A DNA stretch of 64,000 nucleotides from Clostridium sp. OS1-26 (GTDB lineage: Bacteria > Bacillota > Clostridia > Clostridiales > Clostridiaceae): positions 2,294,001 through 2,358,000 of the forward strand of contig NZ_CP133264.1 in the NCBI RefSeq assembly GCF_030915445.1, given 5' to 3'. The notes under the pieces are model-generated. The model searched no databases, was not told the origin of the DNA, and was given only the letters and a program-made list of their open reading frames with translations. The position numbers were made by a program, and so were the translations under genes. The stretch's first letter is position 1. Every line of letters begins with the position of its first letter. Below, piece by piece: positions 45,755-54,935 of the stretch.

Positions 45755-48114
45755 ATGATCACTAAATCCAAGAGCTTAAAACAGCCTAAAGGTAATGTGA
45801 GAATATCAAAGCCAAGAATGGTAAGTATTAATAATGTAAGAAAGGTAAATAACTCCAATAAAAAATATGCCTTGAAGAAAGAATACACCTCAGAAGCAAA
45901 AAAACAGCGGGCCTTATAGCTGCTGGAAAAGATAATGTAAATGCTGCAAAATCCAATGATAAGATAAATGAAATGAATACGTCCGATTCTTATAAAAAGA
46001 AACTAATACTTGAAGGATTATGTTGTGCCAATTGTGCAGCTAAAATAGAAAGAGAATCTAGAAATATATCTGGCGTGAAAGAAGCTTCTATAAACTTTAT
46101 TTCAAAAGAGCTAACTATAGAGGTTATAAATAGAGAGAATGAAAAAAGAATAGTTGAAGATATAGAAAGAATTGTTGATAGAATTGAACCGGATGTAAAA
46201 GTGATAAGCGATATCAAAAATAAAAAGCACTCGCATGGACATAGCCATGGAGGAGCCGAGGAAGAGCTAGACAAAAATGAGTTGTTTAGACTAGGAATAG
46301 GAGCAGCAATTTTTGGAATAGCCTGTGCATTTAAATTCTCATCAACAGTTGAGTTTATATTATATTTTGTTAGCTATATACTGATAGGTGGAGAAGTTAT
46401 TTTAAGGGCACTAAAAAATATTTCTAAGGGACAAGTGTTTGATGAAAATTTTTTAATGGGTATTGCAACTATAGGAGCTTTTGCTATTAGGCAGTATCCA
46501 GAAGCTGTAGCGGTTATGTTATTTTATCAGGTTGGAGAGTTTTTCCAAGATGTTGCAGTTAACCACTCAAGAAAGTCAATTTCTGAGCTAATGAATATTA
46601 GACCTGATTTCGCAAATGTGAAGAATGGAATACTTATAAAAAAGGTATCTCCGGAAGACGTAAATATAGGAGACATAATTGTTGTTAAACCGGGAGAGAA
46701 AGTTCCGCTAGATGGAAAGATAATTGACGGAAAATCTATGGTAGATACTTCGGCTTTAACTGGAGAATCTGTACCAAGAGAAGTGCGGAGTGGAGACAGT
46801 GTTCTAGCTGGATTTATAAATAAAAATGGTCTTTTAAATATTAAGGTGACAAAAGAATTTAGTGAATCTACAGTAGCTAAAATACTAGATTTAGTTCAGA
46901 ATGCAAGCAGTAAAAAAGCACCTACGGAAAACTTTATAACAAAGTTTGCAAGATATTATACTCCTTTCGTAGTTATAGCCGCTGCTGCGTTAGCTTTTAT
47001 TCCGCCACTAGTTATAAGTGGAGCAAGTTTTTCAGAGTGGATATACAGAGCCTTAGTATTTTTAGTTGTATCATGTCCTTGTGCTCTGGTAATATCTATA
47101 CCTTTAAGTTTCTTCGGAGGAATAGGAGGAGCATCTAGAAATGGTATATTAGTTAAGGGTGGTAACTATTTAGAAGCTTTAAATGATGTTGATATAGTAG
47201 TGTTTGATAAAACAGGTACACTAACAAAGGGGATATTTGGGGTTACTGAAATAAAACCTAAAAATAACTTAACAAAGGATCAGCTATTACAATACGCAGC
47301 TTTTGCAGAAAGTTACTCAAATCATCCAATTGCAACTTCAATTTTGAGAGCCTATGGTAAAGAAATAAATAAGAGCGAAGTAAAAAGTTATGAGGAAATA
47401 CCGGGACAGGGACTCAAAGTAAGATTTAAGGATAAAGAAATACTTGCAGGCAACATTAAGATGATGGAGAAACAGAATATCCCTTATGATAAGATGCAAT
47501 CAATTGGCACCATTGTCTATGTAGTCGTTGATAGACAATATGCTGGATATATTATAATATCTGATGAAGTTAAAGAGGATTCAGCTAAAGCTATAAAAGC
47601 ATTAAAATCAGTAGGAATAAAAAAGACAGTGATGCTCACAGGAGATAACAAGGTTGTAGCTGCAAAAGTAGGAGAAGATTTAGGGCTAGATGAAATATAT
47701 TCAGAACTTCTTCCTGATCAAAAGGTTGAAAGAGTTGAAGCTTTAGATAAGCAAAAATCATCAAAAGGAAAATTGGTATTTGTTGGTGATGGAATTAATG
47801 ATGCACCGGTACTTGCAAGAGCAGATATAGGGATAGCTATGGGGGGAGTAGGTTCAGATGCAGCTATTGAGGCGGCTGATGTAGTTATTATGACAGATGA
47901 GCCATCTAAAATAGTTTCTGCAATAAAGATAGCTAAAAGAACAAAAAGCATAGTAATGCAAAATATAGTATTTGCATTAGGAGTCAAAATAGTTATTTTG
48001 ATATTAGGTGCGTTAGGAATAGCTACAATGTGGGAAGCAGTATTTGGTGATGTTGGAGTTGCATTGATAGCAGTATTAAATGCTATGAGGGCAATGAAAC
48101 TAGAAAAAATATAA
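45755..48114 (+). CDS. cadA: Heavy-metal-exporting P1B-type ATPase, CadA type, with N-terminal extension (frame break near the 5' end)
   Basis: This pump exports Cd, Zn or Pb at the expense of ATP. The metal-binding HMA domain has GLCCANCAAKIE and a His-rich HSHGHSHGG follows. The membrane metal site is VSCPCALV, the phosphorylation site DKTGTLTKG, the hinge GDGINDAPVLARADIG. ATG 45973 gives 713 residues with no ribosome-binding site. ATG 45755, behind GGGGGGAG, starts a basic Lys/Asn-rich extension of 73 residues that joins the ATPase if one A is added to the A7 run 45898-45904 (EAKKTAGLIAAGKDNVN). The extended start is therefore probably the true one. Expression should follow cadC and the operator at 45155. 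Confidence 0.88.
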
Positions 48115-48144
48115 AGTATTACTAAGTTTTCGTAGAAATTTTGC

Positions 48145-48186
48145 AAAGAAATAGATGAGGCTATGTTCTCATCTATTTCTTTATTT
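48145..48186. terminator. Bidirectional terminator between cadA and the convergent activator gene
   Basis: AAAGAAATAGATGAG (48145-48159) pairs perfectly with CTCATCTATTTCTTT (48168-48182). It overlaps the stop codon of the convergent gene. Confidence 0.85.
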
Positions 48187-50199
48187 CTAATACTTCTTTT
48201 AATCCTTCTGAAGTTAGAGACGTTCCAGCGCGGCCCTTTTGAATTCGAATGAGTCCTTTATTAGATAAATCATCAAGTGTTTTTCTTACATCGCTTTCTG
48301 TTATAAAGACACCTGCCTCACGAGCTCTATCTAATATATTGCGTCGTCCAATACCTTTTAACTCCTTTCTAGAATCATATAAACATTTAAGAATAAAAGT
48401 TCTGCAATCCATTAAATTAACATCTTCTAAACTATTTGTTATGTTATGATCAGTACTATCATTACTTATAAGGAACTTATTTAAATCATTTACTTCAATT
48501 GTTTCTTTTTCAAGATATGCTAGATATTCAATGCAATTTCTTAGCTCTCTTAGATTACCTTCCCAATTATATCTTAATAAAAAGTTTTTTGATTCTTCGG
48601 ATAGTTTATAAGTTGCACCTATTTGATTTTTTATATGTTCAAAGAATATTAATACATCATTTCCTCTTTCTCGTAAAGGTGGAATTGTTAGGGGTAACAC
48701 ATTTAAGCGATAGTATAAATCACTTCTGAATGTACCTTCTTTTGCTAATTGCTTCAAATTTTTATTTGTAGCAGCTATAATTCTTATGTTTACATGGATA
48801 ATGTTTTCTCCACCAATACGCATAACTTCTCTTTCTTGAATTACTCTTAATAAACGACTTTGTAATTGCAAAGGCATCTCACCAATTTCATCAAGAAATA
48901 ATGTTCCATTATGGGCTATTTCAAACATTCCCATCTTTCCACCTTTTTTGCTCCAGTAAAAGCACCCTCTTCATAACCAAAAAGTTCACTTTCAAGAAGA
49001 TTGTCAGGAATGGCAGCACAATTAATCGCTACAAATTGATAATTCTTTCGATTTGAAGCGTTATGAATAGCTTGAGCAAAAAATTCTTTTCCAACTCCGG
49101 ATTCTCCAGTTATTAGTATGGATGAATTTGATTTAGCCATTCTTTTAGCCATATTCTTAGTATCTTCAATAATATCACTAATTCCAATAATATTCTCAAA
49201 TGTATATCGTGCTTTGTGTCCTTTGCTGAGCAGTTGGGTTCTCAATTTATGCTGACTTTTTTCCTTTTCCTCAAATATATTTGAAATAATTAAAAATCCA
49301 GTTATATCGCCTGCTGTTTTAACAGACACAACTTGGAGGGAAATGTAATTACCATTAATATTTATCAATTCCTGATCAATTAATGTCTTTTTTTCAATTG
49401 CTTTTTTTATTGAAGAATGGCGGATAGCACTTAGAACGTTCATTCCAATATTCTTTGAATTTAGCTTAAATATTTCAGAAGCTTTTTTATTTAAGGCAAA
49501 AATAATTCCGTTTACGTCAGTAGCAATAATACCTTCATCAATTACATTAAGTAATTCAAAGAACCTACTCTCTAGAATAGTTGCTCTATCTAATAATGTA
49601 GAAATGCTGCTTGATGCCTTCTTTAAATTTTTAAAGTACTTTAAAAATTTATCACTTCTTAACAAGTCTTCACGATCTATTTTGATAGCTACATCACTTA
49701 AAGTTGAAATATCTAGAGTTCTATGTCCTATATCAATAATTTGTTTAACAAAGGATGGAACTTTATCTGCTTCACCAGGTGTTAAGGCAATATCAAGCTT
49801 TGGAATATTTTTTTTACCAGGATAAACAGGAATAAAATCATATTGGGTTAAACCAATTTGTCTGAATAAGGACAATGTTTCCATAGTCATTTCTGGGCTA
49901 TAATTTACTAGCAGTATCTGTGAGGTAGGTGGAATTTTAATAATCTTTTCATATTGTTCTTGTGTAATTGTGGTTGTTAGAATAATTACTTTTGCATTTG
50001 CAGGTATATATTTTTTTATTTCTACGTATATAGAATAGAGAGATATTAGTAGTACATCTGCATCTATTATATGGTTAATAGGATCGTTATCAAAGGAGTA
50101 GGTATCCACAGTTATAACATCTAAAAATAAATTTTTTAATACTTTTTTATGTAGTTCTGCCACAGTTGAAAAGTTTGTAATAACGGCTATTTTTTTCAT
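48173..50199 (-). pseudogene. Sigma-54-dependent activator with PrpR-like sensor, PAS, AAA+ and C-terminal winged helix; frame broken
   Basis: When repaired this is an activator of about 676 residues. The N-terminal 190 residues resemble the PrpR-N type sensor fold ([20 protein letters not shown]). A PAS domain follows (about 215-315, [19 protein letters not shown]), then AAA+ with Walker [15 protein letters not shown], Walker B FLDEIGEMP. The C-terminus is not Fis-like; it looks like a winged helix (RRNILDRAREAGVFITESDV and LSNKGLIRIQ). The frame breaks in the sigma-54 contact loop at T6 48944-48949; one more A gives [22 protein letters not shown] 50199 follows GGAGGTAAC. It is divergent from a beta-lyase gene with a sigma-54 promoter, its probable target. 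Confidence 0.83.
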
Positions 50200-50313
50200 G
50201 TTACCTCCATTAATTTTAGCGCAATTTATTTTAAGGGATAGCAGGTTAATTATAATAAATTTTAATATTAATTTTATTATATTACAAATGTGTTTTAATA
50301 AAAATTAATATTA

Positions 50314-50364
50314 AAATGGGATAAATGGGGTAAATAGATTTTAAATAACCCGTTTATCCTATTT
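50314..50364. promoter_or_regulatory. Likely enhancer site for the divergent sigma-54 activator
   Basis: AAATGGGATAAATGGGGT (50314-50331) is inverted as AACCCGTTTATCCTATTT (50347-50364), 15 of 18 positions matching. It lies about 60-110 bases upstream of the -24 element and between the activator and its likely target, the usual place for an upstream activating sequence. Confidence 0.65.
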
Positions 50365-50424
50365 ATTTTGCGAATTGCTAATGAACTATTCGATAAATCA
50401 AATGAAATTTGTTATATTGCATAT

Positions 50425-50440
50425 TGGCATCATAATTGCT
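50425..50440 (+). promoter_or_regulatory. Sigma-54 (-24/-12) promoter of the MalY/PatB operon
   Basis: TGGCATCATAATTGCT has GG (50426-50427) and GC (50438-50439) ten bases apart. It lies 78 bases before ATG 50519, inside a longer open frame from 50375, which shows that the earlier ATG is not the start. Confidence 0.85.
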
Positions 50441-50518
50441 TATATAAATAATGTATTTGCAAATACATTAAAATTAATTATTAAGAAAATAAAAATTACC
50501 ATACAAGGAGGAGTAAAA

Positions 50519-51691
50519 ATGAAATATAATTTTGATGAAATTATAGACAGAAAAAGTAATTTTGCGGCTAAATACGATGAGTTAAAACTTAAATATGGAA
50601 AGGAAGACTTAATACCAATGTGGGTTGCGGATATGGATTTTAAAGCACCACAACCTGTAATTGATGTAATGAGAGAAAGATTAGAACAGGGTATATTCGG
50701 ATATACATCAAGACCAGATTCTTATTATGAGTCAATTAGTCAATGGTTAGAAAAAAGACATGGTTGGAAGGTTGACCCTAAACATATCATTCATAGCCCA
50801 TTGGTTATTCCTTCAATAAATGTAATAATCAAAGAATTTACTCAGCCAGGAGATAAAATAATAATTCAAACACCTGTTTATTCTCCATTCTTTGATGTTG
50901 TAAAAAACAATGACAGAGAGTTAGTAATTAATCCATTAAAATTAGTTGATGGGAATTATGTAATGGATTACGAGAACTTAGAAGAAGCAGCTAAATCAGG
51001 AGCTAAAATGCTTCTATTATGTAATCCTCATAATCCAGTAGGTCGTGTATGGACTAGAGAAGAGTTGGTAAAACTTGGAGATATCTGCTTAAAATATGGC
51101 GTTAAAGTTGTTTCTGATGAAATACATTCTGATCTTATATACAAAGGTAATAAACATGTACCATTTGGTATGATTTCAGAAGACTTTTTCAAAAATTCTA
51201 TAACTTGTAGTGCACCAAGTAAGACATTTAATATTGCAGGCTTACAGGCTTCATATGTAATCTTCCCAACTGAAGAAGAAAAACAAATATTTGATCATGC
51301 ATGGACTTTAATTGATATTAAAAGAAATAACTGTTTTAGCCTTGTTTCAACTGAAGCTGCATATAGACATGGAGAAGAGTGGCTTGAGCAGCTGTTAGAA
51401 TACTTACAAGGAAATGTTGATTTAGTAAAGGATTACTGTGATAAATATATACCTAAGATAAAGGCGAATAGACCAGAAGGAACTTATTTAATATGGATTG
51501 ACTGTAGGGAGCTTGGAATGGATAAAGACCAGTTAACTAAATTTATGATAGATGAAGTGAAGGTAGCATTTAATGCTGGACACGCATTTGGTGTTGAAGG
51601 TGAAGGTTATATTAGAATGAATATTGCATGTCCAAGATCAATAGTTCAAGAGGTTTTAAATAGATTAAAAACAGCTATAGATAAATTATAA
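50519..51691 (+). CDS. MalY/PatB-family PLP-dependent cystathionine beta-lyase / aminotransferase
   Basis: This is a 390-residue fold-type I PLP enzyme. The start MKYNFDEIIDRKSNFAAKYD is typical of the MalY/PatB family. IPMWVADMDFKAPQP, LLCNPHNPVGRVWT and the PLP lysine in SAPSKTFNIAGLQASY follow. Family members cleave C-S beta-lyase substrates such as cystathionine or cysteine conjugates, releasing pyruvate, ammonia and a thiol; some transaminate. ATG 50519 follows AAGGAGGAG. It is first in a sigma-54 operon with an amino-acid permease and divergent from the activator. The set looks like inducible uptake and degradation of an amino acid, perhaps a sulfur one (inference). Confidence 0.9.
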   Translation: MKYNFDEIIDRKSNFAAKYDELKLKYGKEDLIPMWVADMDFKAPQPVIDVMRERLEQGIFGYTSRPDSYYESISQWLEKRHGWKVDPKHIIHSPLVIPSINVIIKEFTQPGDKIIIQTPVYSPFFDVVKNNDRELVINPLKLVDGNYVMDYENLEEAAKSGAKMLLLCNPHNPVGRVWTREELVKLGDICLKYGVKVVSDEIHSDLIYKGNKHVPFGMISEDFFKNSITCSAPSKTFNIAGLQASYVIFPTEEEKQIFDHAWTLIDIKRNNCFSLVSTEAAYRHGEEWLEQLLEYLQGNVDLVKDYCDKYIPKIKANRPEGTYLIWIDCRELGMDKDQLTKFMIDEVKVAFNAGHAFGVEGEGYIRMNIACPRSIVQEVLNRLKTAIDKL

Positions 51692-51738
51692 GAATCAAAA
51701 GATAAATATAAAAATATACTCATTAGGGGGAAAATTAC

Positions 51739-53064
51739 ATGAGCCAAGATCAGAAACAACAACTGAAAAAGACGATGAATGTATTCCAAGGTATTATGTA
51801 TGTAATAGGACTAGTAATTGGTTCCGGAGTATTTCTAAAACCTGCAGTAGTATTAAGAAATACTGGTTCCACAGGTGCAGCCCTTTTAATGTGGGTTTTT
51901 GGTGGAGTAATTACTATAGCTGCTGCTCTTACTGTTGCAGAACTTGCCGCTTATATACCTAAGATTGGTGGATTATACACTTATTTAGTAGAACTATATG
52001 GTGAAGCTATTGGTTTCCTATTTGGTTGGGTATCAGCATTAGTAAATGCGCCAGGAACATGTGGTGCAGTTGCAATAGCCTGTGCTACATTTGCAACCTT
52101 CTTTTTACCAATGACTGCTGTGCAGCAGAAGATCTTCGCTATATCTCTTGTTATAATATTGGTTATAGCGCAGATAATTTCAACTAAATATGGAGTATGG
52201 CTGCAAACAGCAGCAACAATAGGAAAGCTTTTACCGATTGGCGCTATTATAGTTTTTGGTTTAATTAGCGGAAGCGCACATGATATTAGTTTTGCAACAA
52301 TAGGAAATGTGAAAAGCGCTGGTACTGGAGTTGCATTACTTGGTGTATTATGGGCATATGATGGTTGGGTTACTACCTGTACACTAGCTGCTGATATGAA
52401 AGAACCTGAAAAAAATATACCAAAAGCTGTAGTTATAGGTATACTAACTGTTATGGGAGTATACGTTGCATTTAATGCAGCTATATTCAATGTATTACCA
52501 GGTGCTGTTGCAGCAAATTCACAAAAAATAGGAGTAGATGTGTGTACAAAACTCTTTGGATCAGCAGGCGCTGCATTTATAACAGCTGGAATGATGATTT
52601 CTGTATTTGGAACTTTAAATGGAATGTTAACCTGTGGTGCTAGATACACTCTTGCAATGGGTGAACGTGGACATCTGCCAGCAGCTAATGTTCTAGGTGC
52701 TCTACATCCTAAATTAGGTACTCCTATTAATGCGTTAATATTCCAAGCAATAGTTTCAATAATATATATACTAACAGGTACATTTAACTCAATAACTGAC
52801 TTAATTGTATTCGTTTTATGGATTTTCTTTAACTTAGGTATTGGTGGTGTATTTATTCTTAGAAAGAGAGTAACTCGTAATCCAAAACTTTATCATGTTC
52901 CATTATTCCCTATATTACCGATAGTAGGTTTTGGTGGAGGTTGCTACTTATTATTTGCTACATTCAAAGATTCACCTTCTAGTGCTTTGTTAGGACTAGC
53001 AATAACTTTAATAGGATTACCTGTATATTTTTATTGTAAAAAGAATAAAGCAATAAAAGAATAA
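51739..53064 (+). CDS. APC-family amino acid permease
   Basis: This is a 441-residue, 12-helix carrier. The unwound helix-1 motif is GLVIGSGVFLKPA, and GVLWAYDGWVTTCTLAADMKEPEKNIPKA is typical of the LAT/SteT-like group of exchangers. RBS TAGGGGG precedes ATG 51739, 47 bases after the beta-lyase. It probably imports the amino acid degraded by that enzyme, under the same sigma-54 promoter (inference). Confidence 0.87.
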   Translation: MSQDQKQQLKKTMNVFQGIMYVIGLVIGSGVFLKPAVVLRNTGSTGAALLMWVFGGVITIAAALTVAELAAYIPKIGGLYTYLVELYGEAIGFLFGWVSALVNAPGTCGAVAIACATFATFFLPMTAVQQKIFAISLVIILVIAQIISTKYGVWLQTAATIGKLLPIGAIIVFGLISGSAHDISFATIGNVKSAGTGVALLGVLWAYDGWVTTCTLAADMKEPEKNIPKAVVIGILTVMGVYVAFNAAIFNVLPGAVAANSQKIGVDVCTKLFGSAGAAFITAGMMISVFGTLNGMLTCGARYTLAMGERGHLPAANVLGALHPKLGTPINALIFQAIVSIIYILTGTFNSITDLIVFVLWIFFNLGIGGVFILRKRVTRNPKLYHVPLFPILPIVGFGGGCYLLFATFKDSPSSALLGLAITLIGLPVYFYCKKNKAIKE

Positions 53065-53066
53065 AA

Positions 53067-53147
53067 AACGGTAGATTAGAATATGAATTAGGCAGGCAAA
53101 TAAAATTAGCTATTGAAGATTCTGGATATAAAGGAATAAATATTTGA
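53067..53147 (+). pseudogene. Possible C-terminal remnant of a lost gene
   Basis: Just after the permease stop, a different frame encodes NGRLEYELGRQIKLAIEDSG and YKGINI before a stop, with no start codon. It reads like a genuine protein end rather than random sequence. It may be what is left of a third operon gene. Family not recognised. Confidence 0.3.
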
Positions 53148-53160
53148 TAGGTATATAAAT

Positions 53161-53190
53161 AAACCCGGTAATTTTTACCGGGTTTATTTG
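53161..53190. terminator. Bidirectional terminator
   Basis: AAACCCGGTAA (53161-53171) pairs with TTACCGGGTTT (53175-53185) over a 3-base loop. It separates the permease operon from convergent tlpA. Confidence 0.9.
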
Positions 53191-53774
53191 TTGAGATCTT
53201 TCGTATGGACCTTCATTTCATCGAGGGTCATAGCACCTGTTTTCTTATAAATTATGTTTCCATTTTTATCAATAAAAAATGAAGCAGGTATTCCTGTTAT
53301 GCTGTATTCGGATGCTGTACTCTGATCAGAATCTAGTAATATTTGAAATTTATAACCATTTGAATCTATAAATGATTTAACTGTATCTTTATCTTCTCCT
53401 ATATTTACAGCGATAATTATAAAATCACTATCTTTGTTTTCCTCATATAGCTTCTGAATATCAGGCATTTCAGCTCTACAAGGAGGACACCATGTTGCCC
53501 AAAAATTCAAGAATACATTTTTCCCTTTTAAGTCGGACAAAGACACTTCTTTGCCATTTAAGTCTTTAAGCTTAAAATTTGGAGCTTTTACTTTTACAGA
53601 AGTAGGATTAATCACTACTGAAGGATCTGTTTGATTTGTAGTAGAACCGCTTGGATTTTCAGGCTTTTGCTTAGTAGATAAATTACTGCTTATATTGCTA
53701 TTAAAATTTTTTACTTCGTATACAGCTACACCTAAGATTAAAACAATCAATAGTGCTAATATACCCTTTTTCAT
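53184..53774 (-). CDS. TlpA/ResA-type membrane-anchored thioredoxin
   Basis: This is a 196-residue protein. An N-terminal anchor (residues about 3-22, ILALLIVLILGVAVYE) is followed by a Ser/Pro-rich linker and a thioredoxin domain. The active site is WATWCPPCRAEMPDI, and GIPASFFIDKNGNIIYKKTG contains the cis-proline. It reduces disulfides outside the membrane. ATG 53774 is chosen because GGAGA lies eight bases upstream; the ATG at 53792 overlaps the end of ccdA. The next gene upstream in the same operon is CcdA, which supplies electrons across the membrane. Confidence 0.9.
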   Translation of the reverse strand: MKKGILALLIVLILGVAVYEVKNFNSNISSNLSTKQKPENPSGSTTNQTDPSVVINPTSVKVKAPNFKLKDLNGKEVSLSDLKGKNVFLNFWATWCPPCRAEMPDIQKLYEENKDSDFIIIAVNIGEDKDTVKSFIDSNGYKFQILLDSDQSTASEYSITGIPASFFIDKNGNIIYKKTGAMTLDEMKVHTKDLNK

Positions 53775-53792
53775 TTCTTTCTCTCCATTCAT

Positions 53793-54494
53793 TTAAAAAT
53801 TAAAAAAATATAAGTAACGACTTAGTATATTAATGGTGTTAGTAAGAATGAGAATACCCATCAATATCATTAATATTCCACTAATAGCAGATAATATAGG
53901 TATGTATTTTAATAATTTTACCCTATACTTTAGAAAGTTTTCAATAAGTAGTGCAGTTAAAACAAAGGGGATTGCCAATCCTAGAGAGTAAATAATAAGA
54001 AGAAAAATACCTTTGCTTATAGTTGCAGTACTAGCAGCATAAATTAATATTGACGACAGTATAGGACCTATACAGGGAGTCCAGCCTGCAGCAAAGGCCA
54101 TCCCCATAAATATTGAGCTAAAATTATTTGGAGTATTGGTGGTAGATAAAAACTTTTTTTCATAGTAAAATGTCTTTATTTTAATCAATCCTAAAGTATG
54201 TAATCCAAATAATATTATTAGAACTCCTCCACCCTTTCTTAAAAGCCATTGATATCTAATCAGAATCTTTCCTAAAGTGGTAGCTGAAGCCCCCATAATG
54301 ATAAATATGATAGAAAAACCTATTACAAAACCTAATGATTTATATAATGCATTTAATTTTGAACCTTTGTTTAGCTCAGATATAGAAGTACCTGTTAAAT
54401 AACCTATATATGCTGGTACAAGCGGTAGAACACAGGGAGAAAGAAAGGAAAGCAGCCCAGCAGAAAAAGCTAATATAGCGGATATGTTTTCCAA
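53793..54494 (-). CDS. ccdA: CcdA/DsbD-type transmembrane thiol electron carrier
   Basis: This is a protein of about 233 residues with six membrane helices. The two conserved cysteine sites are FLSPCVLPLVPAY in helix 1 and AAGWTPCIGPIL in helix 4. It moves electrons from cytoplasmic thioredoxin to the extracellular TlpA-like partner encoded next to it. The longer open frame to 54611 is unlikely to be translated from its ATG. AGGAG followed by TTG 54494 (MENISAILAF) fits the family start. No cytochrome c maturation genes are seen, so the pair may serve oxidative protein repair or sporulation. Confidence 0.85.
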   Translation of the reverse strand: MENISAILAFSAGLLSFLSPCVLPLVPAYIGYLTGTSISELNKGSKLNALYKSLGFVIGFSIIFIIMGASATTLGKILIRYQWLLRKGGGVLIILFGLHTLGLIKIKTFYYEKKFLSTTNTPNNFSSIFMGMAFAAGWTPCIGPILSSILIYAASTATISKGIFLLIIYSLGLAIPFVLTALLIENFLKYRVKLLKYIPILSAISGILMILMGILILTNTINILSRYLYFFNF

Positions 54495-54756
54495 GATTAA
54501 AGTCACTCCTAACTTATTTAAAATTAAAGTATGCTTAATATTATAACTAAATAATGTGGATAAATTATGAAGATGAATAAGATATATCAAAGCAATGAGT
54601 AAATTGAACAATTATTTTTGAAAGTCTAATATTAATTAAATTTACGAACCTTTATATATTTAGGTATTAAGAATATATTAAATAGATACAGTTAAAAATT
54701 TTAGGGTATTTTGTAGAATGGCATAGAAATGAAAGAAATTAGTACAGTAAAAACAT

Positions 54757-54835
54757 CTGTATCAATCTATTTTGAAAATTCGCCTAAAATCAAAAGAAAA
54801 AAGGTATTGATACAGTTGAAAATAAATTGTATAAT
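54757..54835 (+). promoter_or_regulatory. pflB promoter with overlapping inverted repeat
   Basis: TTGATA (54807-54812), a 17-base spacer and TATAAT (54830-54835) form a near-perfect sigma-A promoter. The -35 lies inside ATTGATACAG (54806-54815), which is inverted as CTGTATCAAT at 54757-54766. A similar TAGATACAGTTAAAAAT lies at 54683-54699. The repeats probably bind a regulator of pyruvate formate-lyase. Confidence 0.7.
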
Positions 54836-54935
54836 AGACTCATAAATAAAACAACAGATTTTAAATTTTAAAATTATTGCAATTTAATTCTGCTACATAG
54901 TTAAAATATAGATTTAAATCAAGGAGAGATGTAAA

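Noticed and set aside
50375..50518. 48-residue N-terminal extension of the MalY/PatB protein
   Set aside because: The sigma-54 promoter at 50425-50440 lies inside it, and the strong ribosome-binding site and family start are at 50519.
51981..52649. 222-codon open frame on the minus strand inside the amino acid permease
   Set aside because: Complementary shadow of the helix-rich permease; the plus-strand frame has clear APC motifs and a ribosome-binding site.
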